This document shows positions 36,484 to 44,580 of a stretch of 64,000 nt of DNA, piece after piece; the first letter of the stretch is position 1; every line of letters begins with the position of its first letter. The notes beneath the pieces were generated by a model. It had not been told where the DNA came from and made no database searches. It saw nothing but the letters and a program-made list of their open reading frames with translations. This stretch comes from Deinococcus peraridilitoris DSM 19664. Its GTDB lineage: Bacteria; Deinococcota; Deinococci; Deinococcales; Deinococcaceae. Both the position numbers and the translations under genes were made by a program. Where the stretch lies: the NCBI RefSeq assembly GCF_000317835.1, contig NC_019793.1, positions 3,228,501 through 3,292,500 on the forward strand, in the 5' to 3' direction.

Positions 36484-36786
36484 TTACAGCTGGGACAGCA
36501 GGTGTTCGGTCTGTTCGATCGCCCGGCGGTACTCGCTGATCTTGGCGCGCAGTTCCTCCTCATCGAGGCCGGAGATCAGTTTGCGTGAGCCGTCCTCCAG
36601 GCGGACCACGTACGCCACGTCGTCACCTTCCCAGCTTTTCCACAACACCGGGCAGACCGCGATCACCTCCACCACCTGGGAAAGGGCAGACAGAAAATAG
36701 CGCTCTCCGCTCCTCGCGCCTTCGTGCAGGTTTCTGGGGTTGCCTTGCTCGTCGCGTTGTACATCCGGCATGGGTGGGTGCTCCAT
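36484..36786 (-). CDS. Small hypothetical protein
   Basis: The 100-residue soluble protein was not recognised. An N-terminal charged segment is followed by a strand-rich middle (AYVVRLEDGSRKLISGL, which has the look of a small beta-barrel) and a C-terminal helix. AGGAGG lies 4 nt before the ATG, an unusually strong site, so it is very likely translated. It has no cysteine pair for metal binding. It is not linked to its neighbours. Confidence 0.6.
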   Translation of the reverse strand: MEHPPMPDVQRDEQGNPRNLHEGARSGERYFLSALSQVVEVIAVCPVLWKSWEGDDVAYVVRLEDGSRKLISGLDEEELRAKISEYRRAIEQTEHLLSQL

Positions 36787-36874
36787 AGGGCCTCCTTCTC
36801 CCGCACAGAATAGAGCGCTCTTCGGGTGTGAAGTTCACTGAGGCGCACTTGCCGCAGCAATTCCTGCTAAACGT

Positions 36875-38122
36875 TCAGTCGGGGCGCACCATCAGCTGCT
36901 GTATACCGCGAATCACGAACCCTTTGCCGTACGGAACGCTCGCCGTTTCATCGGCCAGCTGCAGCTTCGGAAAGCGCCAGGCGAGCGCGTGCAGGGCGAT
37001 CTGCATCTCCAGCCGGGCGAGGGGTGCGCCCAGGCAGTAGTGAATGCCAAGGCCGAACGTCAGGTGTGCGTTGGGTTCACGCGTCAGAATCAGGTCGTCG
37101 GCGCGTTCGAATTTGCCTGGATCCCGGTTGCCCGAGGCGTACAGCAAGGCCACCTCCATGCCGCGCTCCAGCACGGCGCCACCAACCTCGGTGTCGTCCA
37201 GCACCCAGCGTTCGAACATCGGCAGGGGAGAGTCGAAGCGCAGCAACTCCTCCACCGCACTTCTGAACAGCAAGGATGGCGGACCATCCGCCTTGGCTGC
37301 CTGCGCGAGCGTATCCCAGGCTTCCCGCCTGCGCATCAGGGCGAGCACGCCCGCCACCGTGCCGTTGACGCTCGCTTCATGTCCGGCATTGAGCAGCAGG
37401 ATGCCGGTCCCGATCAGTTCGTCCTCGCTCAGCCGCTCGCCCTGCTCCTCGACCTGCACCAGGGCCGAGATCAGGTCGTCGCGGGGCCGGGCCCGGCGCT
37501 CGGCGGCCAGCGCACGCAGGTATGCCGAAAAATCCAGAACGGCGGTGTTGGCGCGCAGCTGATCTTCCGGGGTGAAGCCCAACTCGTACAGTTTCACGAT
37601 ATCTGCCGACCACGGCCGCAAGCGATGTCGGTCCTCTTCGGGTACGCCCAGCAGCTCCGCGATCACGGTCACCGGCAGCTCCTCGGCAACATCGGCCACC
37701 AAATCGAACTGTTGATGCTCGCCCAGCCGGTCGAGGCTGCGCGCGACGATCCCCTCGACGCGCGAGCGCAGTTCCTCAACCCGCCGGGGGGTGAACGCTT
37801 TGGTGACCAGGCTGCGCAGCCGGGTATGGCGGGGAGGCTCGGCGTCGAGCAGGTGGTGATCCTGAAAATGGTCGAAGGCGGCCTGCCGGGGATCAGGCGG
37901 CGGCCAACCGAGCTCGTCGCGCGAAAGAATGTGGGTGATCGAGCGTCCGAAGCGCCGGTCGCGCAGGATGGCCGCGATGTCGTCGTAACGCGCGAAAAAG
38001 ACCTTGTTCCAGGTGGGCTCGAAAAAAACTGGGGTCTCCTGGCGCAGTTCGGCCAGCAGCGGATAGGGATTGCGAATGAACGCCGGGTCGTTCAGGTCGA
38101 AGTGTCGCTCGGGAATGTTCAC
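36875..38122 (-). CDS. Cytochrome P450
   Basis: The 415-residue soluble bacterial P450 inserts oxygen into an organic substrate using ferredoxin electrons. The heme loop FGLGIHYCLG carries Cys363. The I-helix oxygen motif reads AGHEAS instead of AGHET, and the K-helix ExxR is in VEELLRFD. The GTG start has GGAGG 6 nt upstream inside the preceding polyprenyl synthase gene, which ends one base before it, so the two are coupled. In D. radiodurans a P450 hydroxylates carotenoids; a terpenoid substrate here is an inference. No redox partner gene is adjacent. Confidence 0.93.
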   Translation of the reverse strand: MNIPERHFDLNDPAFIRNPYPLLAELRQETPVFFEPTWNKVFFARYDDIAAILRDRRFGRSITHILSRDELGWPPPDPRQAAFDHFQDHHLLDAEPPRHTRLRSLVTKAFTPRRVEELRSRVEGIVARSLDRLGEHQQFDLVADVAEELPVTVIAELLGVPEEDRHRLRPWSADIVKLYELGFTPEDQLRANTAVLDFSAYLRALAAERRARPRDDLISALVQVEEQGERLSEDELIGTGILLLNAGHEASVNGTVAGVLALMRRREAWDTLAQAAKADGPPSLLFRSAVEELLRFDSPLPMFERWVLDDTEVGGAVLERGMEVALLYASGNRDPGKFERADDLILTREPNAHLTFGLGIHYCLGAPLARLEMQIALHALAWRFPKLQLADETASVPYGKGFVIRGIQQLMVRPD

Positions 38123-38123
38123 C

Positions 38124-39098
38124 TCAGGCCTCCCGCGTGGCGAGCTGGCGCATCAGGCCGAGAATGTGACGGGCCTCTGCCGGGTGGGGCGCTTCTTGCA
38201 GCACGCCGCTCAATGCGTTCAGGCCACGCTCGGCCAGGTCGTGCGCGACGGTCATCGCGTGCTCCACGGCGCCACTGTGCTGAATCGAGTGCAGAAGAGC
38301 GGCCACCACTTCTGCGTCCTTGGCGCTGCGCGGCTTGGCCATCTCGCTCAGGAAGGCTTCGCGTTCGCCGCACGAAGCGCCCTGCAGCCAATGCAGCACG
38401 ATCAGCGTACGCTTGCCCTCCAGCAGATCGCCACCAATTTCCTTGCCGTAGCCCTGACCTTGCGCGACAAGGTTGAGCACGTCGTCACGAATCTGGAACG
38501 CAGCCCCCAGGTCCAGCCCTGGCGCTTCCAGACGGGGATCGGGAGCACGCCCGGCGGCCATCATGGCCAGCCGGAGGGGCACCACGACCGTGTAATACCC
38601 GGTCTTGAGCCTCACCATTTCCAGGTAGTCGCTTGGCGTCAGTTGCCACTGGTGGTGCTGTACCCAGGCGAGATCGACATGCTGGCCTTCGGCGGTGCGG
38701 TGAATCATGCGCGCGAACTCACCGGGAGCGCCCTCCACGCCCGCGTGAAGGACTGCCTCCCACATGTAGGCGTGCAGGGCGTCCCCGGCGTTGATGGCCA
38801 GGGCGACGCCGTGCTGGCGGTGCAGCGCAGGCTGGCCGCGACGTTCTTCACTGTCGTCCTCGATGTCGTCGTGAATCAGCACCCAGCTTTGAAACAGTTC
38901 GATGGCCGTTGCCAGCCAGGCCGACGCACCCGGCGGCGCGCCGTAGGCCGCAGCACCTCGCAGCAGCAGCTCGCTGCGAATACCTTTGCCCCCCCGGGCG
39001 GGATAGTCGCGCATCATGCGGTACAGCAGCTCGATTTCGGGCCGGTGATGCTGCGCGGGCAGCAACGCCTCGATTCGCTCGATCACTTCAGGACGCAC
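38124..39098 (-). CDS. Polyprenyl diphosphate synthase (trans-isoprenyl, GGPP/FPP type)
   Basis: This 324-residue enzyme condenses isopentenyl diphosphate with an allylic diphosphate. The first aspartate-rich motif reads LIHDDIEDDSEERRG near residue 75. The second reads QIRDDVLN near 208, where Asn replaces the last Asp. Product length cannot be fixed, but C15-C20 is likely. The start is a GTG, and TAGACT lies exactly 6 nt upstream (leaderless). A P450 gene follows without a gap, suggesting a joint isoprenoid-modifying role. No phytoene synthase is in the window. Confidence 0.92.
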   Translation of the reverse strand: MRPEVIERIEALLPAQHHRPEIELLYRMMRDYPARGGKGIRSELLLRGAAAYGAPPGASAWLATAIELFQSWVLIHDDIEDDSEERRGQPALHRQHGVALAINAGDALHAYMWEAVLHAGVEGAPGEFARMIHRTAEGQHVDLAWVQHHQWQLTPSDYLEMVRLKTGYYTVVVPLRLAMMAAGRAPDPRLEAPGLDLGAAFQIRDDVLNLVAQGQGYGKEIGGDLLEGKRTLIVLHWLQGASCGEREAFLSEMAKPRSAKDAEVVAALLHSIQHSGAVEHAMTVAHDLAERGLNALSGVLQEAPHPAEARHILGLMRQLATREA

Positions 39099-39206
39099 GG
39101 AGGCAGTCTACAGGGTCGGTGCTGGGGCGCGGGCAGGCAGCTGGCGTGCTCGTTCACGCAAGACGCCCTGCCTCGTTAAGAGTTCTGTTAGATTTGATTT
39201 CACAAG

Positions 39207-40163
39207 ATGAAGATCAGAATGATCCTCTACTCGCGGTTGATGTCACGGCGCGGTTATGCCTCTTCTCTCGCTGCCCTCCTGACTTTTGGGCTGGCCTGCG
39301 CAGGACTGGGCGCAGCCTGGGGTGCCGAAAGTCGCCCTGCGTCGGTCCTGCACGCGGCGCTGCCCGTGGCGGGTCCGTCTTTGTGGCCGGTGAATGTTCT
39401 TCATCCGCTCAACCTGCTGGCGGTGCTGCTGGTGGGCTGTGCACTGGTCTGGCTGGCGCGGCGTCTGGAAAGGGCGCGCCGTGACGCGCTGCGTGTGCAG
39501 CAGCTGCGACGCACGCTGGACGGTGGCCTGCTGACGATGGGCTGGAGCCTGGAGGAGCGCGGTTTCGAGGTGCCCGGTCATACCGAGCGCGTCGTGCAGC
39601 TGGCCTGTGCGCTCGGCGAAGCCATGGACCTCGACCCGGCGCAGCAAGAGCAGCTGAAGCAGGGCGCTTATCTGCACGACATCGGCAAGCTCACGCTGCC
39701 CGACAGCCTGCTGGGCAAAACCAGCGGACTGACCGAAGACGAACGGGCCCAGGAACGCAGCCACCCCGAGCGGGGCTTTGACATCGCCGCGCGTCTGCCC
39801 GGCCTGTCGCGCGGCGCCCTGAGCGTCATTCGCTATCATCACGAGCGTTGGGACGGGCAAGGGTACCCCGCACGTCTCGAAGGAACGCAGATTCCGCTGC
39901 TGGCGCGCATTTTTGCGGTCTGTGACGTCTATGACTTCCTGACCGGGGAGCGCGAGGGCAAGGTGACCTGGACGCCCGAGGCGGCCCGCATGGAAATCTC
40001 GGCACAGGCTGGCCGGCAATTCGACCCTGAAGTCGTGGCGGCGTTTCTGGCCATGCCGGCGGTCGCTTTCGCTGCGGCCAGCGAGACGGCTCCACGTCCT
40101 GCCGAGCCGGTCGCCGTGCCCATCGAGACCGTTTTGCCGAGCAGCCCGCGTTTGCTCAACTGA
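39207..40163 (+). CDS. Membrane-anchored HD-GYP protein
   Basis: The 318-residue protein has two N-terminal transmembrane helices (about 15-38 and 60-85) and a cytoplasmic HD-GYP domain (about 105-275). The metal-binding core is HDIGK near residue 160. HHERWDGQGYP near 212 is the HD-GYP signature, with all listed residues kept. Such enzymes hydrolyse cyclic di-GMP. No sensory domain other than the membrane part is seen. The ATG at 39207 has no ribosome site, though TTAGATT lies upstream; an ATG at 39219 is the alternative. Confidence 0.85.
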   Translation: MKIRMILYSRLMSRRGYASSLAALLTFGLACAGLGAAWGAESRPASVLHAALPVAGPSLWPVNVLHPLNLLAVLLVGCALVWLARRLERARRDALRVQQLRRTLDGGLLTMGWSLEERGFEVPGHTERVVQLACALGEAMDLDPAQQEQLKQGAYLHDIGKLTLPDSLLGKTSGLTEDERAQERSHPERGFDIAARLPGLSRGALSVIRYHHERWDGQGYPARLEGTQIPLLARIFAVCDVYDFLTGEREGKVTWTPEAARMEISAQAGRQFDPEVVAAFLAMPAVAFAAASETAPRPAEPVAVPIETVLPSSPRLLN

Positions 40164-40308
40164 GGCGAACCCCGCAACTGACGGGGAGGACGGGCGGCGG
40201 CCTGTCCTCGTTGCGCTGTCCTGTCCCGTGAACACCAGTCCAGATCACACCAGAAGGGCGGCTTGCACGCCGCAGGGTGCCGGGGTGTGCCGGGTCACGG
40301 TTCTCGGA

Positions 40309-40363
40309 TAGACTGGGCGCGCACGCCTTACGGGCGGTCGTCAGGCGAAAATGGGAGCAGAAC
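40309..40363 (+). promoter_or_regulatory. purM 5' region with -10 box and ribosome site
   Basis: TAGACT (40309-40314) is a good -10 box, and GGGAG (40353-40357) lies 6 nt before the GTG start of purM. The rest of the 200-bp gap holds a weak hairpin GAGGAC...GTCCTC near 40186-40209. No purine riboswitch fold is seen. Confidence 0.45.
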
Positions 40364-41416
40364 GTGGCACACAGCGAGTCAGGCAATCCGGAAACCGCGT
40401 ATAAGCGTGCAGGCGTCGACATCGATGCGGGAGCGCGCGCCGTCGAACTCATGAAGGCCTCCGTGGCCCGTACCCACACGCCAGACGTACTGGCCGGCCT
40501 GGGTTCCTTTGGCGGACTGTTCCGCGCCCGTGCCCTCACGGCCCTTCAGGACCCGGTGCTGGTGGCCTCCACCGACGGCGTGGGCACCAAAACCAAGGTG
40601 GCGACGCGCGCGCGCCGCTTCGCGGGGCTGGGCGCCGACATCGTCAACCACTGCGTCAACGACATCCTGGTGCAGGGCGCCCGGCCACTCTTTTTTCTGG
40701 ATTATGTCGCGATGGGCAAACTCGATCCTCAGGTGGTCGCTGAATTCGTGGGAGGCGCCGCGCGCGCCTGCGAAGCTTTGGCCGTGGCCCTGCTGGGCGG
40801 TGAAACTGCCGAAATGCCCGGCGTCTACGTCGAGGGCGAGCTCGACATCGTCGGGACGATTGTCGGCGCCGTGGACCGCGCAGCGATCGTGGACGGCAGC
40901 CGGCTGCAGGAAGGTGACGTGCTGATCGGCTTGCCCTCGACCGGGCTGCACACCAACGGCTACAGTCTGGCGCGCGCTGCCCTTGCCGACCTGGACTGGC
41001 AGGAATTCCGGAGCGACATCGACAACACCCTGGAAGAAGCCCTGCTGGCACCACACCGTGCCTACGTCGGCGCCTATGACGCCCTGTTGGGCGCCGGAGT
41101 CGAGGTGCGTGGCATGGCACACCTGACCGGGGGAGGCCTTGTCGACAATCCGCCCCGGGTGTTTCCCGACGGATTGGGCGCGGTGATCTGGGAGGGAAGC
41201 TGGCCCGTACCGCCGCTTTTCACCCTCATCTGCGAGCGCGCTGGAGTGCCGCCGCTCGAGGCCTACCGGGCCCTGAACATGGGCCTCGGCTTTCTGTTCA
41301 TGGTGCCCGCCGCGCAGCGTGAAGCCGCCGAGGCTGCCCTGCTGACCGCGGGGGAAGCGCCCTGCTGGGTCGGAGAGCTGCGCCGTGGGCGCGGTGTCGC
41401 CTTCGAGGTCAGGTAA
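40364..41416 (+). CDS. purM: Phosphoribosylformylglycinamidine cyclo-ligase (AIR synthetase)
   Basis: The 350-residue enzyme closes the imidazole ring in step five of purine synthesis, using ATP. It begins with the YKRAGVDIDAG block and contains VASTDGVGTK near residue 68, the nucleotide-binding Gly/Asp motif of the PurM fold, and LLGGETAEMPG near 145. The GTG at 40364 was chosen because it has a ribosome site and matches the family's start. A histidine phosphatase gene follows after 3 bp and meaB after that, so purM heads a three-gene operon. Confidence 0.97.
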   Translation: MAHSESGNPETAYKRAGVDIDAGARAVELMKASVARTHTPDVLAGLGSFGGLFRARALTALQDPVLVASTDGVGTKTKVATRARRFAGLGADIVNHCVNDILVQGARPLFFLDYVAMGKLDPQVVAEFVGGAARACEALAVALLGGETAEMPGVYVEGELDIVGTIVGAVDRAAIVDGSRLQEGDVLIGLPSTGLHTNGYSLARAALADLDWQEFRSDIDNTLEEALLAPHRAYVGAYDALLGAGVEVRGMAHLTGGGLVDNPPRVFPDGLGAVIWEGSWPVPPLFTLICERAGVPPLEAYRALNMGLGFLFMVPAAQREAAEAALLTAGEAPCWVGELRRGRGVAFEVR

Positions 41417-41419
41417 GCC

Positions 41420-42154
41420 GTGCCGACGAGACGTGCACCTACGGGTTTCGAACCTCTCGACCACAGCCGCCTGACCGAATTCTGGGTGGTGCGGCATGCG
41501 GAAAGCGAATGGAACGCTTCTGGCCGCTATCAGGGACAGACCGACGTGCCCCTGTCACAGACGGGCCGCGAACAGGCTGCCCGTCTGGCCGGACGCCTGA
41601 CCGGCATGGCGTTCGACGCGGTGTACTCCAGCGACCTGATCCGCGCCTTCGATACCGCCCGCACAGTCGCCGCCACGCTGCGAGGAGCACCCGAGGTGCG
41701 CACGGAACTCGGTCTGCGTGAAATCGACGTGGGAGAACTGGCCGGCAAGGTGCCTGCCGAAATCAAGGCCGAGTTTCCCGAGTACATCGAGGCATTACGG
41801 CTTGACCCCTGGAATGCCCGCCGTCCGGGCGGCGAGAGCATGGCCGATTTGTCCTTGCGGGCCAGGGCGGCCTTTGACGAGCTCTGCGAGCGTCATCATG
41901 GCGAGCGTGTCCTGATGGTCACCCATGGAGGTGTGGTACGGGTCGCGGTCAGCTTCGCCATCGGCGAGGACAGCCGACACGTCTGGGCGCGTCTGTCCGT
42001 GGCGAACACCGCCATTACCCGCGTTGCGCTGGGTCCGGCGGGCGGTCAACTCCTCTCCTTCAACGACGTCGCGCACCTGGAGCGTGTGCAGAAACCGGAC
42101 ATGCACGATGATCTGGCGGGCGACCGCGAAGGGACGAGAGGTGCGGCGCGGTGA
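41420..42154 (+). CDS. Histidine phosphatase (phosphoglycerate mutase-like)
   Basis: The 244-residue protein has the phosphohistidine core RHAESEWNASGRYQGQTD near residue 24 (the common form is RHGET), a second core His in MVTHGG and the Glu in LREIDVGELAGK. It belongs to the cofactor-dependent PGM/CobC/fructose-bisphosphatase group and probably dephosphorylates a small metabolite. The start is a GTG three bases after purM. Its end overlaps meaB by 4 bp. A substrate related to purine or cobalamin metabolism is possible from context. Confidence 0.85.
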   Translation: MPTRRAPTGFEPLDHSRLTEFWVVRHAESEWNASGRYQGQTDVPLSQTGREQAARLAGRLTGMAFDAVYSSDLIRAFDTARTVAATLRGAPEVRTELGLREIDVGELAGKVPAEIKAEFPEYIEALRLDPWNARRPGGESMADLSLRARAAFDELCERHHGERVLMVTHGGVVRVAVSFAIGEDSRHVWARLSVANTAITRVALGPAGGQLLSFNDVAHLERVQKPDMHDDLAGDREGTRGAAR

Positions 42155-43077
42155 CGCTCTCCTCTTCTTTGCTGGAGCGCTTTCGTGCCGGCGATCCGCG
42201 CGCCCTGGCGCGGCTGATCACCCTGGTCGAGTCCGAAACGCCGCTGGGCGCCGAGTTGCTGTCGGCACTGCGAAGTGGGACGCCCAGCGCACCGGTGATC
42301 GGCGTGACCGGCAGTCCCGGCAGCGGCAAAAGCACGCTGGTAGACGCCTTGATCGCGAGCGCCCGCGAGCGGGGTGAGCGGGTCGGTGTGGTGGCCGTCG
42401 ATCCGTCGAGTCCTTTTTCCGGTGGAGCGATTCTGGGCGACCGTATTCGTATGCTGCGCCATCACGCCGACACGGGCGTGTTTGTGCGGTCGCTCGCTTC
42501 GCGTGGCGCGCTGGGGGGCCTTAGCAAGCGTGCGATGGGTGTGGTGTCGCTGATGGAAGCCTTTGATTTCGACTGGATTTTTCTGGAAACCGTTGGTGTC
42601 GGGCAGAGCGAGGTGGACATCGCTTCGGTGGCCGACCACACCCTGCTGGTCCTGACGCCTGCCGGTGGAGATGCGGTGCAGGCCTTCAAGGCTGGCATCA
42701 TGGAAATCGCCGACCTCCTGATCGTGAACAAAGCCGATCTGCCCGGAGCCGAGCGCATGGTGCGCGAACTGCGCGCCGCGCTCGGCTTGGGTGCGCATGA
42801 CGAGTTCACCTGGCTGCCGCCGATCCTCAAGACCGTAGCGTCGAGCGGAGATGGTGCACGTGACGTGCTGGACGCCGTGTTGAAGCACCGCGTGTTCCTG
42901 GGTGAAGCGGGCCTGGCCGAGCGCCGTCTGGAGCGTGCACGTTTCGAGGTGCGCGCGGAAGTGCAGGAGCGCGCCTCGCGCCTGGCCGGGCGCGCCGAGA
43001 GCGACGTGCTGCGTGCGGTCGCCGCGGGCAAGTTGAGTGCCGGCGAAGCGGCTGATCACCTGCTGAGAGGCAGCTGA
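42151..43077 (+). CDS. meaB: MeaB/ArgK-type G3E GTPase (methylmalonyl-CoA mutase chaperone)
   Basis: The 308-residue P-loop GTPase protects or reloads adenosylcobalamin in methylmalonyl-CoA mutase or related mutases. Walker A GSPGSGKST is near residue 55, the switch region holds VVAVDPSSPFSGGAILGDRIRM, and NKADLPGA is the guanine-specificity motif. The C-terminal dimerisation arm is present. It starts with GTG overlapping the phosphatase gene by 4 bp (GTGA). No mutase gene lies in this window, so the partner must be elsewhere. Confidence 0.93.
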   Translation: MTLSSSLLERFRAGDPRALARLITLVESETPLGAELLSALRSGTPSAPVIGVTGSPGSGKSTLVDALIASARERGERVGVVAVDPSSPFSGGAILGDRIRMLRHHADTGVFVRSLASRGALGGLSKRAMGVVSLMEAFDFDWIFLETVGVGQSEVDIASVADHTLLVLTPAGGDAVQAFKAGIMEIADLLIVNKADLPGAERMVRELRAALGLGAHDEFTWLPPILKTVASSGDGARDVLDAVLKHRVFLGEAGLAERRLERARFEVRAEVQERASRLAGRAESDVLRAVAAGKLSAGEAADHLLRGS

Positions 43078-43162
43078 GGGACCGGCGCCACGGCGCCATT
43101 TCTGAACGTCCGTTATGTTTGTCCCCTGCACGACGCGCGGAGGGCGTGCTACAACTCATGAG

Positions 43163-43771
43163 ATGGAAACTGTCGTTGCGCTGTTTAACGAACCCTCTCA
43201 GGCCAGGACGGCCCTGAGCAGGCTGCTCGACCGTGGATTCGAGCGTGACCGGCTGGGATTCTCGTTGCTGGATGTCGTTGCCCAGGAAGATCTGGCCAGT
43301 GAGATCGGCGTGTCGCACGAAGAGGGCGCGCCGGCCGGTGCGGGCTCGGTGTTTCGTGGCGCGGGCCTGGGCCTGCTGGCCGGGGTCGGCCTGGCGCTGC
43401 CCACCTGGCTCCTGATGCTGATCATTCCCGAAACGCGCCCGATGCACGAAGGCGGGCTGATCGGCATTATGTTCGGTGCGATCAGCGGCCTGGGCCTGGG
43501 TGCCGCGTTCGGCGCACTGTCCGGTGGCGATCACGGGGACTACGTGAAGCTGCTGCGCCGCATGGGCGTGCCCGAACGCATCGCGCTGGGTTACTACGAC
43601 GGTCTCAAGCGCGGCAAGGTGATGGTGATCGCCCGCGATCAGGAACAGGAGCGGGCCGACGAAGCGACCGCCATCCTGAAGTCCGCCGGGGCCATCGAAC
43701 TCGACGAAGGCACTGGTGGGGGCCGTCTGTCATCCGAACGCCGTCCGCACCGTGAGGACCGTCACCGCTGA
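43163..43771 (+). CDS. Membrane protein of the general-stress 17M (YflT)-like type
   Basis: The 202-residue protein starts with an alpha/beta segment (METVVALFNEPSQARTALSR) typical of the GSP17M domain. Two Gly-rich transmembrane helices (about 68-88 and 97-120) and a second alpha/beta segment ending in VMVIARD near 160 follow. Such proteins appear in stress-responsive gene sets but lack a known activity. The ATG at 43163 was chosen because TACAAC lies 7 nt upstream and the homologous domain starts there. A strong hairpin ends the gene. Confidence 0.65.
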   Translation: METVVALFNEPSQARTALSRLLDRGFERDRLGFSLLDVVAQEDLASEIGVSHEEGAPAGAGSVFRGAGLGLLAGVGLALPTWLLMLIIPETRPMHEGGLIGIMFGAISGLGLGAAFGALSGGDHGDYVKLLRRMGVPERIALGYYDGLKRGKVMVIARDQEQERADEATAILKSAGAIELDEGTGGGRLSSERRPHREDRHR

Positions 43772-43809
43772 GGGCGGGAATTTCCGGACCGACCACCAAA
43801 ACAACGAGT

Positions 43810-43850
43810 CACAGTAGAGCGCCGGGGCATCGCCCTGGCGCTCTACTGTG
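43810..43850. terminator. Bidirectional hairpin between the stress-type gene and the ADC lyase gene
   Basis: A perfect 14-bp stem (CACAGTAGAGCGCC and its complement) has a 13-nt loop. The right arm contains the TAG stop codon of the minus-strand gene. Confidence 0.75.
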
Positions 43851-44580
43851 GAGGCTGCAACGCCGGGTGAGTCACGTCCGGCCAGACAACCCGCAGCTCC
43901 CGCCCGCCGCCCGCCCACCGTAACTCCCGCACGGGCAGCACGCCGATTCCGCTGCCGGTGATCCAGGCGCGCTCGACCTGCATCAGGACAGAGCGCGAAA
44001 GGTGGTCCCGGCGCGCCGGACGGCGCCAGGCGCGCAACAGCTCCGCGCACGTCACGCCCGGCAAGCCGCCCCAGGGGATGAGCAGTTCACCTTGTACTTC
44101 AACGAGCAGGCTGGTGCGGCTCCCGTCCACCACGCACCCGGCTTCGTCGACCAGCCAGCTTTCGAAGGTGCCGTGACGGGAAGCTTCGCGGGCTGCCAGA
44201 ACGTACGGCAGGTAATTTCCGGTCTTGTGCCGGCCCAGCTGAGCGTGGACCTGTACCTCGCCCAGCCAGACGCTCACGGGAACACGTGGTACCGGGACCA
44301 GCGGACGGTGAGACCACCAGAGCTCCTCGCCGGTCACCGTAAGGCGCAGACGCCCTTCGGGAAGCGGCTCCAGTTGTGCGAGGACGGCCTCGGCAGGAAG
44401 ACTGGGCTCGGGCAAGCCGAGAAATGCGCAGGTGTGCGAAAGCCGTGCGAGGTGCGCGGACCACAGCAGCGGGCAACCGCGCTGCGTGCGGATGGTCGTA
44501 AAGGCACTCAGGCCGTGCAGCCACGCGGGTGAGTCGAGTTCCTGGGGCAACGCCCGCGGTGGCTGAAACTCGGAACTCAC
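43843..44580 (-). CDS. pabC: Class IV aminotransferase, probable aminodeoxychorismate lyase
   Basis: The 245-residue PLP enzyme has the fold type IV pattern. The PLP lysine is in QLGRHKTGNYLP near residue 136, followed by ESWLVDEAGCVVDGSRTSLLVE and LPGVTCAELL, the cofactor-phosphate region. As ADC lyase it would release pyruvate from aminodeoxychorismate to form p-aminobenzoate for folate. Its ATG overlaps the stop of the synthase/amidotransferase fusion gene by 4 bp (ATGA), which strongly supports that role over branched-chain or D-amino acid transamination. Confidence 0.85.
   Translation of the reverse strand: MSSEFQPPRALPQELDSPAWLHGLSAFTTIRTQRGCPLLWSAHLARLSHTCAFLGLPEPSLPAEAVLAQLEPLPEGRLRLTVTGEELWWSHRPLVPVPRVPVSVWLGEVQVHAQLGRHKTGNYLPYVLAAREASRHGTFESWLVDEAGCVVDGSRTSLLVEVQGELLIPWGGLPGVTCAELLRAWRRPARRDHLSRSVLMQVERAWITGSGIGVLPVRELRWAGGGRELRVVWPDVTHPALQPPQ

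Noticed and set aside
40164..40363. Purine riboswitch before purM
   Set aside because: No three-way-junction core or long leader is visible, and the -10 box is only about 50 nt before the start.
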